Numbered from the stretch's first letter, positions 54,993 to 63,386 are shown. The stretch is DNA of 64,000 bases from Chitinophagaceae bacterium UBA4407 (GCA_002390845.1 DGQT01000010.1:12583-76582), one strand, 5' to 3'. Notes: generated by a model from the letters alone, not told the origin. Numbers and translations are program-made.

Positions 54993-55798
54993 TTGCCATA
55001 TTGGTTTTCATTACATGCCAGGCATTCATTGCAAATGCTGCGAGCGATACGCTTTTGCAGCTTCGTGAAGAAAAGATAATTCCTGGAGTTTACTCAGGCT
55101 TTTATACAGATAACCTTGGCAATATTTTTCTTGTTAATAAAAACAACCAGGTAAAGAAACTCGATCAAAACTTTGATTCTGTTGCTGTGTTTAACGACAC
55201 GAGACGTTACGGCGATATTTCGCTTCTTGATGTAAGCAACCCTTTAAAAATCATTATTTATTATAAAGATTTTACTTCGCTGCTGGTATTAGACCGGTTT
55301 CTTAATGTTCGCAGTACGGTTGATCTGCGAACTGCAGGCATACTGCAGGCAAAGGCCATTGCTCAGAGTTACGATAATAATTATTGGGTATTTGATGAAC
55401 TGGATAATGCTATAAAAAAAATTGATGACAATGGAAATGTGCTGCTGCAATCACCCGATTTCCGCATCTTGTTTTCAGAGCCTTATAACCCCAGTGCTAT
55501 TATAGATGCAGATGGTTTGCTGTATTTGTACGATGTAAAAAGAGGCTGGCTTGTATTCGATTATTACGGTACTTATAAACAACATATTGATGTGGTAAAC
55601 TGGAGGGATGTTCAGGTATTGGAGGGCAACCTCTCTGGCCGCGATTCGGCATATTTCTACAATACCAATCGAAAAACATTCAGCGATACAAAAGCATTAC
55701 CCAATATAAACTTTGCATCGGCGGTTAAAATACAACGCCGCCTGAATAAACTGTTTGTGCTTACGGTTGATGGCTTATCTGTTTATCGCATTCTTTAA
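54980..55798 (+). CDS. Secreted protein of unknown function
   Basis: 272 aa with a signal peptide (IIAILVFITCQAFIANA). I do not recognise the family. Repeated short strands (DNLGNIFLVNKNNQVKKLD, NNYWVFDELDNAIKKIDDNGN, DADGLLYLYDVKRGW) suggest a propeller-like fold of NHL type. It overlaps lpxH by 13 bp and lies 10 bp before the MscS gene, so it belongs to an envelope operon. Confidence 0.75.
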   Translation: MGRIIAILVFITCQAFIANAASDTLLQLREEKIIPGVYSGFYTDNLGNIFLVNKNNQVKKLDQNFDSVAVFNDTRRYGDISLLDVSNPLKIIIYYKDFTSLLVLDRFLNVRSTVDLRTAGILQAKAIAQSYDNNYWVFDELDNAIKKIDDNGNVLLQSPDFRILFSEPYNPSAIIDADGLLYLYDVKRGWLVFDYYGTYKQHIDVVNWRDVQVLEGNLSGRDSAYFYNTNRKTFSDTKALPNINFASAVKIQRRLNKLFVLTVDGLSVYRIL

Positions 55799-55808
55799 AA
55801 AAGCAGTA

Positions 55809-56927
55809 ATGAGAGAAATACTTCAAACACAGTTTTTAAATAATACCGTACAACTTTACCTTGAAGTTTTTGGTGTAATATTAATTGCGTTCATTATTAA
55901 ACGCATCCTTTCAAAATACCTGGCTGGGTTACTCTTCCTCGTTTTTTCAAAATCAGATAAAAAGTTCAGGAAAAAAGAATTCATCGAATTAATCGTTGGC
56001 CCGCTCGATACTTTTCTTTTTGTACTCATCATCATCATCGCAATGGATAAACTCACTATGCCGGCGATTTTAAATCTGAGTATTTATAAAGCAACTATAA
56101 AAGATGTATTGGATGCAGTGGTGCATACTGCACTCATCTTTTCGTTTATCCGCCTTTGTGTGCGCATTGTAAAATTCCTTGCAATTATTTTTGAAGAAAA
56201 GGCAAATCTTACAACTGACCAAAGCGATAACCAACTGGTTGTTTTCTTCCGCGATTTCTTTAAAGTAATTATATATATTATTGGCGTATTACTGGTGCTG
56301 CGTTTTACATTTAATTACGATATCGGCAATCTTATTACCGGTCTTAGCATTGTTGGTGCAGCTATAGCTTTGGCTACAAAAGAAAGCCTTGAAAACCTGA
56401 TTGCATCTTTCATTATTTTCTTCGATAAACCATTTACCACCGGCGATATGGTAAAGGTTCAAGGCTTTACCGGTAATGTGGAAAGAATTGGCTTGCGCAG
56501 TACCCGCATTCGCACCGATCATAAAACATATATTACGGTTCCCAATAAACAAATGGTAGATACCATTCTCGACAATATAACTCAGCGCACACAGCGCCGG
56601 GCCGAAATAAAATTAGAGATCGGTTTATCTGCAACAGCAGCGCAATTGAAAAAAATTATCCCTGCAATAAAAAGTTTATTACAGCAAGATGACGTTTTAA
56701 GCAGCACTGTTTTCTTAAGCGATACAGGTAAGAATGCCCACATCATTACCGTTGAGTATTTTACGGGCATGCATCAAGACATCAATGAATTCAATAGTTT
56801 TAGGGAAGAGATCAACTTTAAAGTTATTGAACTGCTGAGCGAAAATAACATTGAACTGGCAGCGGCAAGTACCGATGTAACCGTAAAGCAGTCAAGTGCA
56901 GATATACCGCTAAATACAAACAAATAA
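55809..56927 (+). CDS. Mechanosensitive channel of the MscS family
   Basis: 372 aa from ATG 55809; the frame opens earlier at 55755 inside the upstream gene. Four or so membrane helices precede the pore helix GLSIVGAAIALATKESLENLIASFIIFFDKPFTTGDMV and a cytoplasmic beta domain with VERIGLRSTRIRTDHKTYITVPN. It should open under membrane tension in hypo-osmotic shock. Last gene of the gamma-glutamylcyclotransferase-lpxH unit. Confidence 0.92.
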   Translation: MREILQTQFLNNTVQLYLEVFGVILIAFIIKRILSKYLAGLLFLVFSKSDKKFRKKEFIELIVGPLDTFLFVLIIIIAMDKLTMPAILNLSIYKATIKDVLDAVVHTALIFSFIRLCVRIVKFLAIIFEEKANLTTDQSDNQLVVFFRDFFKVIIYIIGVLLVLRFTFNYDIGNLITGLSIVGAAIALATKESLENLIASFIIFFDKPFTTGDMVKVQGFTGNVERIGLRSTRIRTDHKTYITVPNKQMVDTILDNITQRTQRRAEIKLEIGLSATAAQLKKIIPAIKSLLQQDDVLSSTVFLSDTGKNAHIITVEYFTGMHQDINEFNSFREEINFKVIELLSENNIELAAASTDVTVKQSSADIPLNTNK

Positions 56928-57146
56928 TTTTGATACCGGCAGCATATCTTCAGGCATCGCCGGTTGTGTCACTCACTTGTACTGTTGAATACAAGTCAGC
57001 AAAGTCACAAAGTCTGTAAGTCAGAAAGACTCTCATTTAATGCAAACATCTTTCGGACTTTCGGTCTTGCCGACTTCCGGACTAAAAGTACACGAGTGCG
57101 ACGCAACGTAAGCTTCATTCATATTCTTTTGCCGGGCTCATAATAA
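56928..57146. repeat. Inverted-arm repeat, element E20 (mixed cores)
   Basis: Left arm 56928-56988 starts at the MscS stop (TTTTGATACCGGC, GGCATCGCCGG, TTGTGTCACTCACTTGTAC); right arm 57086-57146 has AGTACACGAGTGCGACGCAAC and tip GCCGGGCTCATAATAA. The interior is made of aagtc and gactt words that can pair. The remaining 57147-57258 shows nothing. Confidence 0.8.
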
Positions 57147-57258
57147 TTCTAACCATTCACTTTGTAGTGAATCTTGTTATTTCGCAAAAAATCGTCAAAT
57201 TCGTTGTTCACACAAATATCTGTGAGGCTATTTACTTACAGCGGCAAATGAAAAATAC

Positions 57259-59400
57259 ATGCGCTTCACAACACTTACAGTATTCTTTTTTTCATTGTTT
57301 TTAATACAGCGCACCGCAGCTCAGCAAAATAATATCTGGTATTTTGGCGAGAAAGCCGGTATCAGTTTTAATTCCGCAGGATCAGCAATACCTTATGCCG
57401 TTTCCGATGGGGCAATGGTTGCATTGGAAGGTTGTGCATCAATCTGCGATGCCAATGGTGCATTGTTGTTTTATACCAATGGCGAAACTATTTATAACAG
57501 AAATCATAAAGTAATGGCCAATGGCTCGGGTTTAAAGGGTCATGTTTCATCTGCGCAGTCTGCACTAATTGTTCCGCAGCCGGGTAACGACAGTATTTAT
57601 TTTGTGTTTACAGGCGATAGCTTTGAAAAGAAATTTGTAAACGGTTACAACTATACTGTTGTAAATATGAACCTGGCTAATGGAGATGGCGCCGTAACAA
57701 TAAAGAACGTGCCCCTTTATGCACCGGGCACCGAAAGGCTTACCGCTGCTCGCCATGCCAATGGCAGTGATGTTTGGGTAATTACAAACGATTACAGCTC
57801 CAATGTTTTCAGGGCCTGGCTGGTTAGCTGCAGCGGTGTACTTCCAGATGCGGTAGTATCAACAAGCGGTGCCGTACTCAACCAATACGATGCATTTAAC
57901 AGTGGCAGTATGAAAGTAAGCCCCGATGGAAAGCTATTGTGCCAAACGCATTTCCCCGACATTGAAAATACCGATCTTCAAACATTTATACAACTGTTCG
58001 ATTTTGATAATTTAACAGGTGTAATATCCAATGCAAGGGCAATTGATGTAACAGGCAGCAGCTACTATTCTGCTGAATTTTCGCCTGATTCAAAATTGCT
58101 TTACGGGGCAAAGGCAAAAGTTGCAGAGATAGACCAGTTCGAAGCAACCCTTGGTTCTGAGCCTGCTATTATAGCATCACGCACAGGTATCCCCGCCGCC
58201 CTAAATATTTATGCGTTGCAAACAGGCCCTGATAAAAAATTATACCTGAACAGGGGAACCACAAGTTTGAGTGTGATCAGTAACCCCAATGCGAAAGGCG
58301 TTGCGTGTAATTTTGAGCAGGATAAAATAGATCTTGCGGGCAGAAAAGGCAATCTTGGTTTGCCTTCTGTAATCAATGATCTGTACTTTAATTTTCACAG
58401 CGATTTTACCTATAAGGTTTTAGACAGTTGCCAGGGCATTATTCAATTCGAAGGAACCACCAATCTTGGCGGTGCCATAGACTTTCTTTGGGACTTTGGT
58501 GATGGTACTACCTCAACGCTTCAAAATCCCGAACATACTTACCAGCAACCTGGCCGCAGTTACACCGTAAAATTTAAAGCAAAACCTTCAACGGCGTGTG
58601 GTTATTTTACCAATGCAAAAACCATAACGCCTACGGGTACTTCAGTACAGGCAGCATATGACGTTGTGGTAAAATGCGATTCGGGTTATGTTCGTTTTAT
58701 TAATCATTCCATAATTGTTCCTGCTACAACAAATGTTCAATATACCTGGGACTTCGGCGACGGCACCAGCTCCTCTTTATTGAATCCAATACATACTTTT
58801 TCATCGTTTAATACTTTCAATGTAAAGTTGAGAATAGAAACCGGCAAACCCTGTGTGCAGGATTCACTTACAAAGCCTGTAACTTTTGAACAATTAAAAA
58901 TACAATTGCCCCCCAACCAGGAAATTGCTGCAGGTACGGGCATTGCTTTAACTGTAACCAGCGGTGGTACCAGCTTTCAGTGGTCGCCAACAACCTGGTT
59001 AAGCGATTCTACCATTTATAATCCAATAGCCACTCCGTTTAAAGACATAACTTATACGGTAAAAGTTTCAACAGCCAGTGGTTGTACGGCAAGCGATTCA
59101 ATTTTTATAAAAGTAAATTCCTTCGACGATATTTTTGTGCCTACAGCATTTACACCAAACAGTGATGGACGCAATGATGTTTTAAGGCCCTACATTGGAA
59201 CGCGTTTTACCCTGGAAGAGTTTAGCCTTTATAACCGTTGGGGTAAAAAAGTTTTTACAACTAGCTTATCGGGTGCAGGGTGGGATGGAACTGTAAGCGG
59301 CACAGCACAGGATACAGGTGTGTATATCTGGTTGTTAAAAGCAAAAGATCCGGAAGGCAAAACAATCTTCAAAAAGGGAACTGCCACACTGTTACGGTAA
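57259..59400 (+). CDS. Secreted PKD protein with gliding-motility C-terminal domain
   Basis: 713 aa. Signal peptide (TVFFFSLFLIQRTAAQ), an N-terminal region of about 370 residues with NNIWYFGEKAGISFNSAG and repeated strand patterns, two PKD domains (FLWDFGDGTTSTLQNPEHTY and YTWDFGDGTSSSLLNPIHTF), and a type B CHU_C/T9SS targeting domain (FVPTAFTPNSDGRNDVLRP to DTGVYIWLLKAKD). The C-terminus directs export by the type IX system to the cell surface. Ligand unknown. Confidence 0.92.
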   Translation: MRFTTLTVFFFSLFLIQRTAAQQNNIWYFGEKAGISFNSAGSAIPYAVSDGAMVALEGCASICDANGALLFYTNGETIYNRNHKVMANGSGLKGHVSSAQSALIVPQPGNDSIYFVFTGDSFEKKFVNGYNYTVVNMNLANGDGAVTIKNVPLYAPGTERLTAARHANGSDVWVITNDYSSNVFRAWLVSCSGVLPDAVVSTSGAVLNQYDAFNSGSMKVSPDGKLLCQTHFPDIENTDLQTFIQLFDFDNLTGVISNARAIDVTGSSYYSAEFSPDSKLLYGAKAKVAEIDQFEATLGSEPAIIASRTGIPAALNIYALQTGPDKKLYLNRGTTSLSVISNPNAKGVACNFEQDKIDLAGRKGNLGLPSVINDLYFNFHSDFTYKVLDSCQGIIQFEGTTNLGGAIDFLWDFGDGTTSTLQNPEHTYQQPGRSYTVKFKAKPSTACGYFTNAKTITPTGTSVQAAYDVVVKCDSGYVRFINHSIIVPATTNVQYTWDFGDGTSSSLLNPIHTFSSFNTFNVKLRIETGKPCVQDSLTKPVTFEQLKIQLPPNQEIAAGTGIALTVTSGGTSFQWSPTTWLSDSTIYNPIATPFKDITYTVKVSTASGCTASDSIFIKVNSFDDIFVPTAFTPNSDGRNDVLRPYIGTRFTLEEFSLYNRWGKKVFTTSLSGAGWDGTVSGTAQDTGVYIWLLKAKDPEGKTIFKKGTATLLR

Positions 59401-59419
59401 TTTTATTAAGCTAAGAGAC

Positions 59420-59480
59420 ATTTTTTGAACCAGGCCAGGTACTGCTATTAAACATCCTTGCGTCGCACTCTTCGGCTGCC
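59420..59480. repeat. Solo left arm E21
   Basis: T-run, GAACCAGGC, CTGCTATTAAACATCC and core TTGCGTCGCACTCTTCGGC, followed by the inner sub-arm ATTGGGCAAAGCG (59489). No inverted partner is found before the next gene. Confidence 0.75.
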
Positions 59481-59600
59481 ATAGCTTTATTGGGCAAAGC
59501 GAAAATAAAAGCGAAGGCATGTCTTGTACACCACCAATTCTGTTCAGCAAAAAATAAATTTATGGATTGGTTTTTTTATATTGTGTAACAAAATGTTGCT

Positions 59601-60434
59601 ATGGATGAATTTAAGAATCTTAATGATGATGAGAAACTAAAAGCAGAAAACGATTTTCTCAAAATGAAAATGATGTTGGAGCGTGGTGCTGAATTTGCAA
59701 AAACAGACAAAGAAGATGCGCTACCTGCCGATGTGGAGAATCAGTTTCTGCGCAACATTATGGAATTTGAAAAGCAGTTTGACAAGCATAAGATTACTAC
59801 TGTGTATGATAAACTGGGGCAGCCACAACAATTTAAACCGTCTAACGAAATTGATGATGGGGGTATAGAAAATGCCTGGGAAGAACTGCATGCTTATATG
59901 CTGGAATATGGCATAGAGCTTTCTGCGATCAGCCCGAAAATTACGGCAAGGGAACTTTATCGTTTTACTACCGAAGAATTATTTGAACATGAGACGGATG
60001 ATATTGATATGCCCGGAATCATCAGTGGTTTTATTTATGATGAGTTTTACCCGGATTATGAATACGAGAATACAAACTATGCTATTGACGATTGCATAAA
60101 AATTATTTTTAATAAAGAGGCAGTTGATCAAATGCCGCATCTTGCAAAAAAGGTGACGCTCAATAATCATAAAAACATAACACAGGACTCTTACAAAACA
60201 ATCATCAACCAGTTTAAAAATGCATTCGATGATATCTTATTGCATTCAATTGAAGCAACAGGTTGCTTTATCAAAGAAACGATTTGTACAATAAAAGGAA
60301 AATATGTTGCCGAAGGAATAATAGATAACGATAGTGTAGAATGGAACAACGAATTTACAGTAGTATTTAATTTTGATGATGAGCTTGGGTATTGGGATAT
60401 TGTTGAAGTTGAGATAAAAGGAATCTCTTTTTAA
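59601..60434 (+). CDS. Acidic protein of unknown function
   Basis: 277 aa, no signal peptide or membrane helix. I do not recognise it. The N-terminus is charged and probably helical (NDDEKLKAENDFLKMKMMLERG); the middle has YRFTTEELFEHETDDIDMPG and FIYDEFYPDYEYENTNYAIDD; the C-terminal 80 residues alternate as in an NTF2-like beta domain (FIKETICTIKGKYVAEG, VVFNFDDELGYWDIVEV). That fold is a guess. It stands alone between solo arm E21 and a small transcription unit. Confidence 0.75.
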   Translation: MDEFKNLNDDEKLKAENDFLKMKMMLERGAEFAKTDKEDALPADVENQFLRNIMEFEKQFDKHKITTVYDKLGQPQQFKPSNEIDDGGIENAWEELHAYMLEYGIELSAISPKITARELYRFTTEELFEHETDDIDMPGIISGFIYDEFYPDYEYENTNYAIDDCIKIIFNKEAVDQMPHLAKKVTLNNHKNITQDSYKTIINQFKNAFDDILLHSIEATGCFIKETICTIKGKYVAEGIIDNDSVEWNNEFTVVFNFDDELGYWDIVEVEIKGISF

Positions 60435-60518
60435 AAATTTTATTTTACGCTGAAAGCTACTGTTTACAGGTATTACAGAGGAGTCACGATACCTTGTAAA
60501 AAAATAAGTAAAAATAAA

Positions 60519-60551
60519 TTTGGCAGAATTGAAAAAATAATTACAATTTTG
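60519..60551 (+). promoter_or_regulatory. Bacteroidota-type promoter of a small transcription unit
   Basis: TTTG (60519-60522) and CAATTTTG (60544-60551) are spaced by 21 bp, one mismatch from TTTG/TAnnTTTG. Transcription would begin near 60558, 26 bp before the small ORF. Confidence 0.5.
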
Positions 60552-60583
60552 TGACACAAATAAAATATAAAATTTACAGTAAG

Positions 60584-60676
60584 ATGAAACGCGCATTACA
60601 ACATACAGAATCAAAAAAATGTTTTAATCCCAGTGTGGATTATTTCATCAGCGGGGCATCAAGTGCTGTAAGTTAG
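60584..60676 (+). CDS. Possible 30-aa small protein, or ncRNA
   Basis: ATG to TAG, 31 codons, beginning MKRALQHTESKKCFNP. It lies between a promoter-like sequence (60519) and a good terminator (60706), so a roughly 175-nt transcript is likely. Whether the product is the peptide or the RNA itself cannot be decided from sequence. No match to a known family that I recognise. Confidence 0.4.
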   Translation: MKRALQHTESKKCFNPSVDYFISGASSAVS

Positions 60677-60705
60677 CCAAAACTAAAACTAACTGACCAT
60701 ACGAA

Positions 60706-60731
60706 GCCCCGCACAAAAGCGGGGTTTTTTG
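60706..60731 (+). terminator. Rho-independent terminator
   Basis: CCCCGC and GCGGGG form a 6-bp stem with a CACAAAA loop region, followed by six Ts. Ends the small transcription unit at 60584. Confidence 0.85.
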
Positions 60732-60760
60732 TTGCCATCAATAAAACAATAAATCCCAAA

Positions 60761-60922
60761 ATGAAATTGACAAAACAAAACCTGATACTGGTTTCTTTCG
60801 CAAAGAAAAACACATATGGTAATTGTGTTTTATCGGGTGCTGGAATTGTTTTTTTTAGCTTTGGTTTCATCAATATATTTCCGGATAAACGACCGTGGTT
60901 TAATACAAACTTATGCTGTTAA
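60761..60922 (+). CDS. Possible 53-aa small protein
   Basis: ATG to TAA, starting MKLTKQNLILVSFAKKN and containing a hydrophobic stretch GAGIVFFSFGFINIF, then ending in LCC. It begins 30 bp after the previous terminator and is followed 22 bp later by its own terminator. A small membrane peptide is possible. No conservation information is available. Confidence 0.35.
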   Translation: MKLTKQNLILVSFAKKNTYGNCVLSGAGIVFFSFGFINIFPDKRPWFNTNLCC

Positions 60923-60944
60923 AAGTGCAGCGTAAATGTAAAAA

Positions 60945-60978
60945 GCCCGGTCAATATAAACACTGACCGGGTTTTTTA
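60945..60978 (+). terminator. Rho-independent terminator
   Basis: CCCGGTCA and TGACCGGG form an 8-bp stem followed by TTTTTT. The stem is nearly identical to the one at 62864. Confidence 0.85.
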
Positions 60979-61055
60979 TGTGGTGGCTAAAGAGAAATAA
61001 CCGTAAAAAGGTTGGGTACAACAATTAAATTTCACAATCAATAAATCCGGCAACA

Positions 61056-62474
61056 ATGTCGCAACAAACATATACAACAAAGAATATTTTTTCTTTTATA
61101 AAACAAGCGCTCAAAGGCGATGAGCAAATGGATTATACAACCGGCAGCATACGCAAAGCAGTGTTTATGCTGGCCATCCCCATGATCCTTGAAATGAGCA
61201 TGGAGAGCGTGTTTGCGCTCGTTGATCTTTTTTTCGTGGGGCATTTGCATAACAGCCAGCACACCTTGCAAACAGTGAGTTTAACAGAGAGTGTGCTCTC
61301 CATTATTTATTCGCTTGCTATTGGTATAAGCATGGCAGCAACAGCAGTGGTTGCCAGGCGTATTGGCGAAAAAAATCCTGAAGCTGCTGCAACAGCAGGT
61401 GTTCAGGCAATATGGTTGTCACTTGGGTTAACGGCTGTCATCAGCATCTTAGGTTTTGTTTATGCAGAAAATATTTTACGCGTTATGGGTGCAGAAGATG
61501 AAACCATTACAATTGGCGTAACATACACACGCATTATGATGGGTGGAAGTTTGGTGATCATGTTATTGTTTTTGATCAATGGAATTTTTCGCGGTGCAGG
61601 CGACGCATCTATGGCAATGAAAAGTTTAATGCTTGCGAATGTGTGTAATATTATTTTATGTCCGTTGTTGATTAATGGACTTGGGCCAATACCTGCATTC
61701 GGTTTAAATGGTGCGGCAATGGCAACAACAATCGGCAGGGGAATAGGTGTATGTTTTCAGTTGTATCATTTGTTTGATGGTAAGGGTATTATAAAAATTC
61801 ACAGGAAAAACATTAAGCTTGAATTGCCCATTATCAAATCGATTATCAATATTGCATCACCGGCAACATTGCAGTTTATTATTGGTAGCTGCAGTTGGAT
61901 TTTATTAGCAAGGCTGGTAGCTGAAACAGGCCACAGCACTGCATCTGCGGGTTACCAAACTGCTATACGTGTTGTAATATTTTTCATATTGCCTGCATGG
62001 GGTTTAAGTAATGCGGCGGCAACATTGGTGGGTCAAAACCTTGGTGCCAAGCAACCGGAACGTGCGCAGGAATCTGTATTAAAAACAGCAAAGTACAGTG
62101 CGGTATTTATGGGTATTGTTTCATTGATATTTTTGATAGGCGCAGAACCCATCATCAGTATTTTTACCAACGATGCAGCGGTACAGGAAATAGCAGCACA
62201 GGCATTGCGCATCATAACACTGGGTTACATTTTTTATGGCATCGGCATGGTAATGACAAGTTCTTTTAACGGTGCCGGCGATTCCTGGACACCTACATGG
62301 ATCAACTTTTTTGGCTTCTGGTTATTTCAAATACCGCTGGCCTATTTGCTGGCAGATTATTTCAGCATGGGGCCAACCGGTGTGTTCATCGCAATACCGG
62401 TAGCAGAAACAGCAATGGCCATTGCAGCGTATCTGTTCTTTAAAAGAGGTAAGTGGAAAATGGTACAAGTGTAG
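61056..62474 (+). CDS. MATE-family efflux transporter
   Basis: 472 aa, 12 membrane helices. Typical MATE N-terminus after a short cytoplasmic tail: TGSIRKAVFMLAIPMILEMSMESVFALVDLFFVG. The repeat halves each include an AAxxG-type helix (TAVVARRIGEKNPEAA and AAATLVGQNLGAKQPERA). Exports cationic compounds in exchange for Na+ or H+. Monocistronic, between a terminator and repeat E22. Confidence 0.93.
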   Translation: MSQQTYTTKNIFSFIKQALKGDEQMDYTTGSIRKAVFMLAIPMILEMSMESVFALVDLFFVGHLHNSQHTLQTVSLTESVLSIIYSLAIGISMAATAVVARRIGEKNPEAAATAGVQAIWLSLGLTAVISILGFVYAENILRVMGAEDETITIGVTYTRIMMGGSLVIMLLFLINGIFRGAGDASMAMKSLMLANVCNIILCPLLINGLGPIPAFGLNGAAMATTIGRGIGVCFQLYHLFDGKGIIKIHRKNIKLELPIIKSIINIASPATLQFIIGSCSWILLARLVAETGHSTASAGYQTAIRVVIFFILPAWGLSNAAATLVGQNLGAKQPERAQESVLKTAKYSAVFMGIVSLIFLIGAEPIISIFTNDAAVQEIAAQALRIITLGYIFYGIGMVMTSSFNGAGDSWTPTWINFFGFWLFQIPLAYLLADYFSMGPTGVFIAIPVAETAMAIAAYLFFKRGKWKMVQV

Positions 62475-62676
62475 TGAGTTGTAAGTAATAAGTGGTAAGT
62501 TTTTTTGAGCCTGCATTTGATTATCTATGAAGCATCGTTGTGTCACTCACTTGTACGGTTGGACTATATATTGAGCAAAGCGAAGGAATAAATCGAATAG
62601 CGACAAAGAAGAAAAAATATTTTATAACCCATCTTATGCAATAAAAAAATAATTGCATCTGATAACAAAATAAAAA

Positions 62677-62841
62677 ATGTTTCAATTGGTAACAGTAAAA
62701 ATAAATACAGTATTGAGCAAACGCAGTAAAGCATCGCTGCCCATTTTAAATGGCGGCAATAGTGAGCATATAAATAATTATTGCTTTGATGGAAGAGAAC
62801 TGCATAAACATAAGCGACCGAGGTATAAAGATCTTTGCTGA
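62677..62841 (+). CDS. Possible 54-aa small protein inside repeat E22
   Basis: ATG to TGA, starting MFQLVTVKINTVLSKR and ending basic with HKHKRPRYKDLC. No hydrophobic segment. A terminator follows 23 bp after the stop, and the stop itself lies in a GCTGATGAATCAGC palindrome. Function unknown; the transcript could equally be an RNA gene. Confidence 0.35.
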   Translation: MFQLVTVKINTVLSKRSKASLPILNGGNSEHINNYCFDGRELHKHKRPRYKDLC

Positions 62842-62863
62842 TGAATCAGCGGAGGAGGTATAT

Positions 62864-62898
62864 AGCCCGGTCATATAAAATTGACCGGGCTTTTTTTA
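62864..62898 (+). terminator. Rho-independent terminator
   Basis: GCCCGGTCA and TGACCGGGC form a 9-bp stem followed by seven Ts. Located between the small ORF and the tRNA array. Confidence 0.85.
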
Positions 62899-62989
62899 TG
62901 TATTTCCCACAGCTGAATTGTAATCAGAATGTACAAGAGTGCGACGCAAGGAACGCTCAATAAAGGATTAAAAGTTTGGTACAAAAAAT

Positions 62990-63062
62990 ATAGCAGCATT
63001 CCAATAGGTTGGATACTCCGCCTGGAACGGAGAGGATGCAGGTTCGAGCCCTGCCTGCTATA
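62990..63062 (+). tRNA. tRNA-Pro (UGG)
   Basis: Acceptor ATAGCAG/CTGCTAT, anticodon stem CTCCG/CGGAG with loop CCTGGAA (anticodon TGG), T stem GCAGG/CCTGC with TTCGAGC loop. The D stem is weak (three pairs). CCA is not encoded. Confidence 0.85.
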
Positions 63063-63065
63063 CAT

Positions 63066-63139
63066 GATCTGTTCGTCTAAACGGCTAAGGACACAGGATT
63101 TTCATTCCTGCAATACGGGTTCGAATCCCGTACAGATTA
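63066..63139 (+). tRNA. tRNA-Glu (UUC)
   Basis: Acceptor GATCTGT/ACAGATT (one G-T pair), anticodon stem CAGGA/TCCTG with loop TTTTCAT (anticodon TTC), T arm ACGGG TTCGAAT CCCGT. Starts three bases after tRNA-Pro. Confidence 0.9.
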
Positions 63140-63142
63140 CAA

Positions 63143-63214
63143 GGTTCGTTGGTGTAACGGCTAACATCTCAGATTGTCGATCTGAAGCAATGAGTTCGAT
63201 TCTCATACGAACCG
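63143..63214 (+). tRNA. tRNA-Asp (GUC)
   Basis: Acceptor GGTTCGT/ACGAACC, anticodon stem TCAGA/TCTGA with loop TTGTCGA (anticodon GTC), T arm ATGAG TTCGATT CTCAT, discriminator G as expected for Asp. Confidence 0.9.
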
Positions 63215-63219
63215 CATAT

Positions 63220-63291
63220 TGTTGAGTGGTGCAATGGTAAGCATATCAGACTTTGATTCTGATGATATTGGTTCGAGTCCAATCTCAACGG
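63220..63291 (+). tRNA. tRNA-Gln (UUG)
   Basis: Acceptor TGTTGAG/CTCAACG with a T-G first pair, anticodon stem TCAGA/TCTGA with loop CTTTGAT (anticodon TTG), T arm ATTGG TTCGAGT CCAAT, discriminator G. Confidence 0.9.
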
Positions 63292-63296
63292 CAAAT

Positions 63297-63369
63297 GTTG
63301 GCTTTAGCTTATTTGGTAAAGCATCCGTCTGTGCAACGGAAGAACAGGGTTCGAGCCCCGGAGTCAACC
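63297..63369 (+). tRNA. tRNA, probable His (GUG)
   Basis: Acceptor GTTGGCT/AGTCAAC, anticodon stem TCCGT/ACGGA with loop CTGTGCA. With U33 fixed the anticodon is GTG. Discriminator is C, as in His, but the base before position 1 is T rather than the usual encoded G. The T stem has one mismatch and one extra base precedes the D stem, so identity is less sure. Confidence 0.65.
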
Positions 63370-63386
63370 AATAATGCGGGAACGTT

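Larger units (their letters stand above)
62500..62989. repeat. Inverted-arm repeat, element E22 (mixed cores) abutting the tRNA array
   Basis: Left arm 62500-62586 (TTTTTTTGAGCCTGC, CTATGAAGCATCG, TTGTGTCACTCACTTGTACGG, ATTGAGCAAAGCGAAGG) and right arm 62929-62989 (GTACAAGAGTGCGACGCAAGG, TTTGGTACAAAAAAT). The outer tip ends at the first base of tRNA-Pro. The interior of about 340 bp holds a small ORF and a terminator. Confidence 0.8.

Noticed and set aside
62836..62875. Hammerhead-ribozyme-like CTGATGA
   Set aside because: No GAAA core or matching stems follow; the bases form a simple palindrome instead.
9871..62989. Repeat arms as rho-independent terminators
   Set aside because: In a left-right pair the T-run is at the beginning and the A-run at the end, the wrong order for a terminator on either strand; true terminators are found separately.
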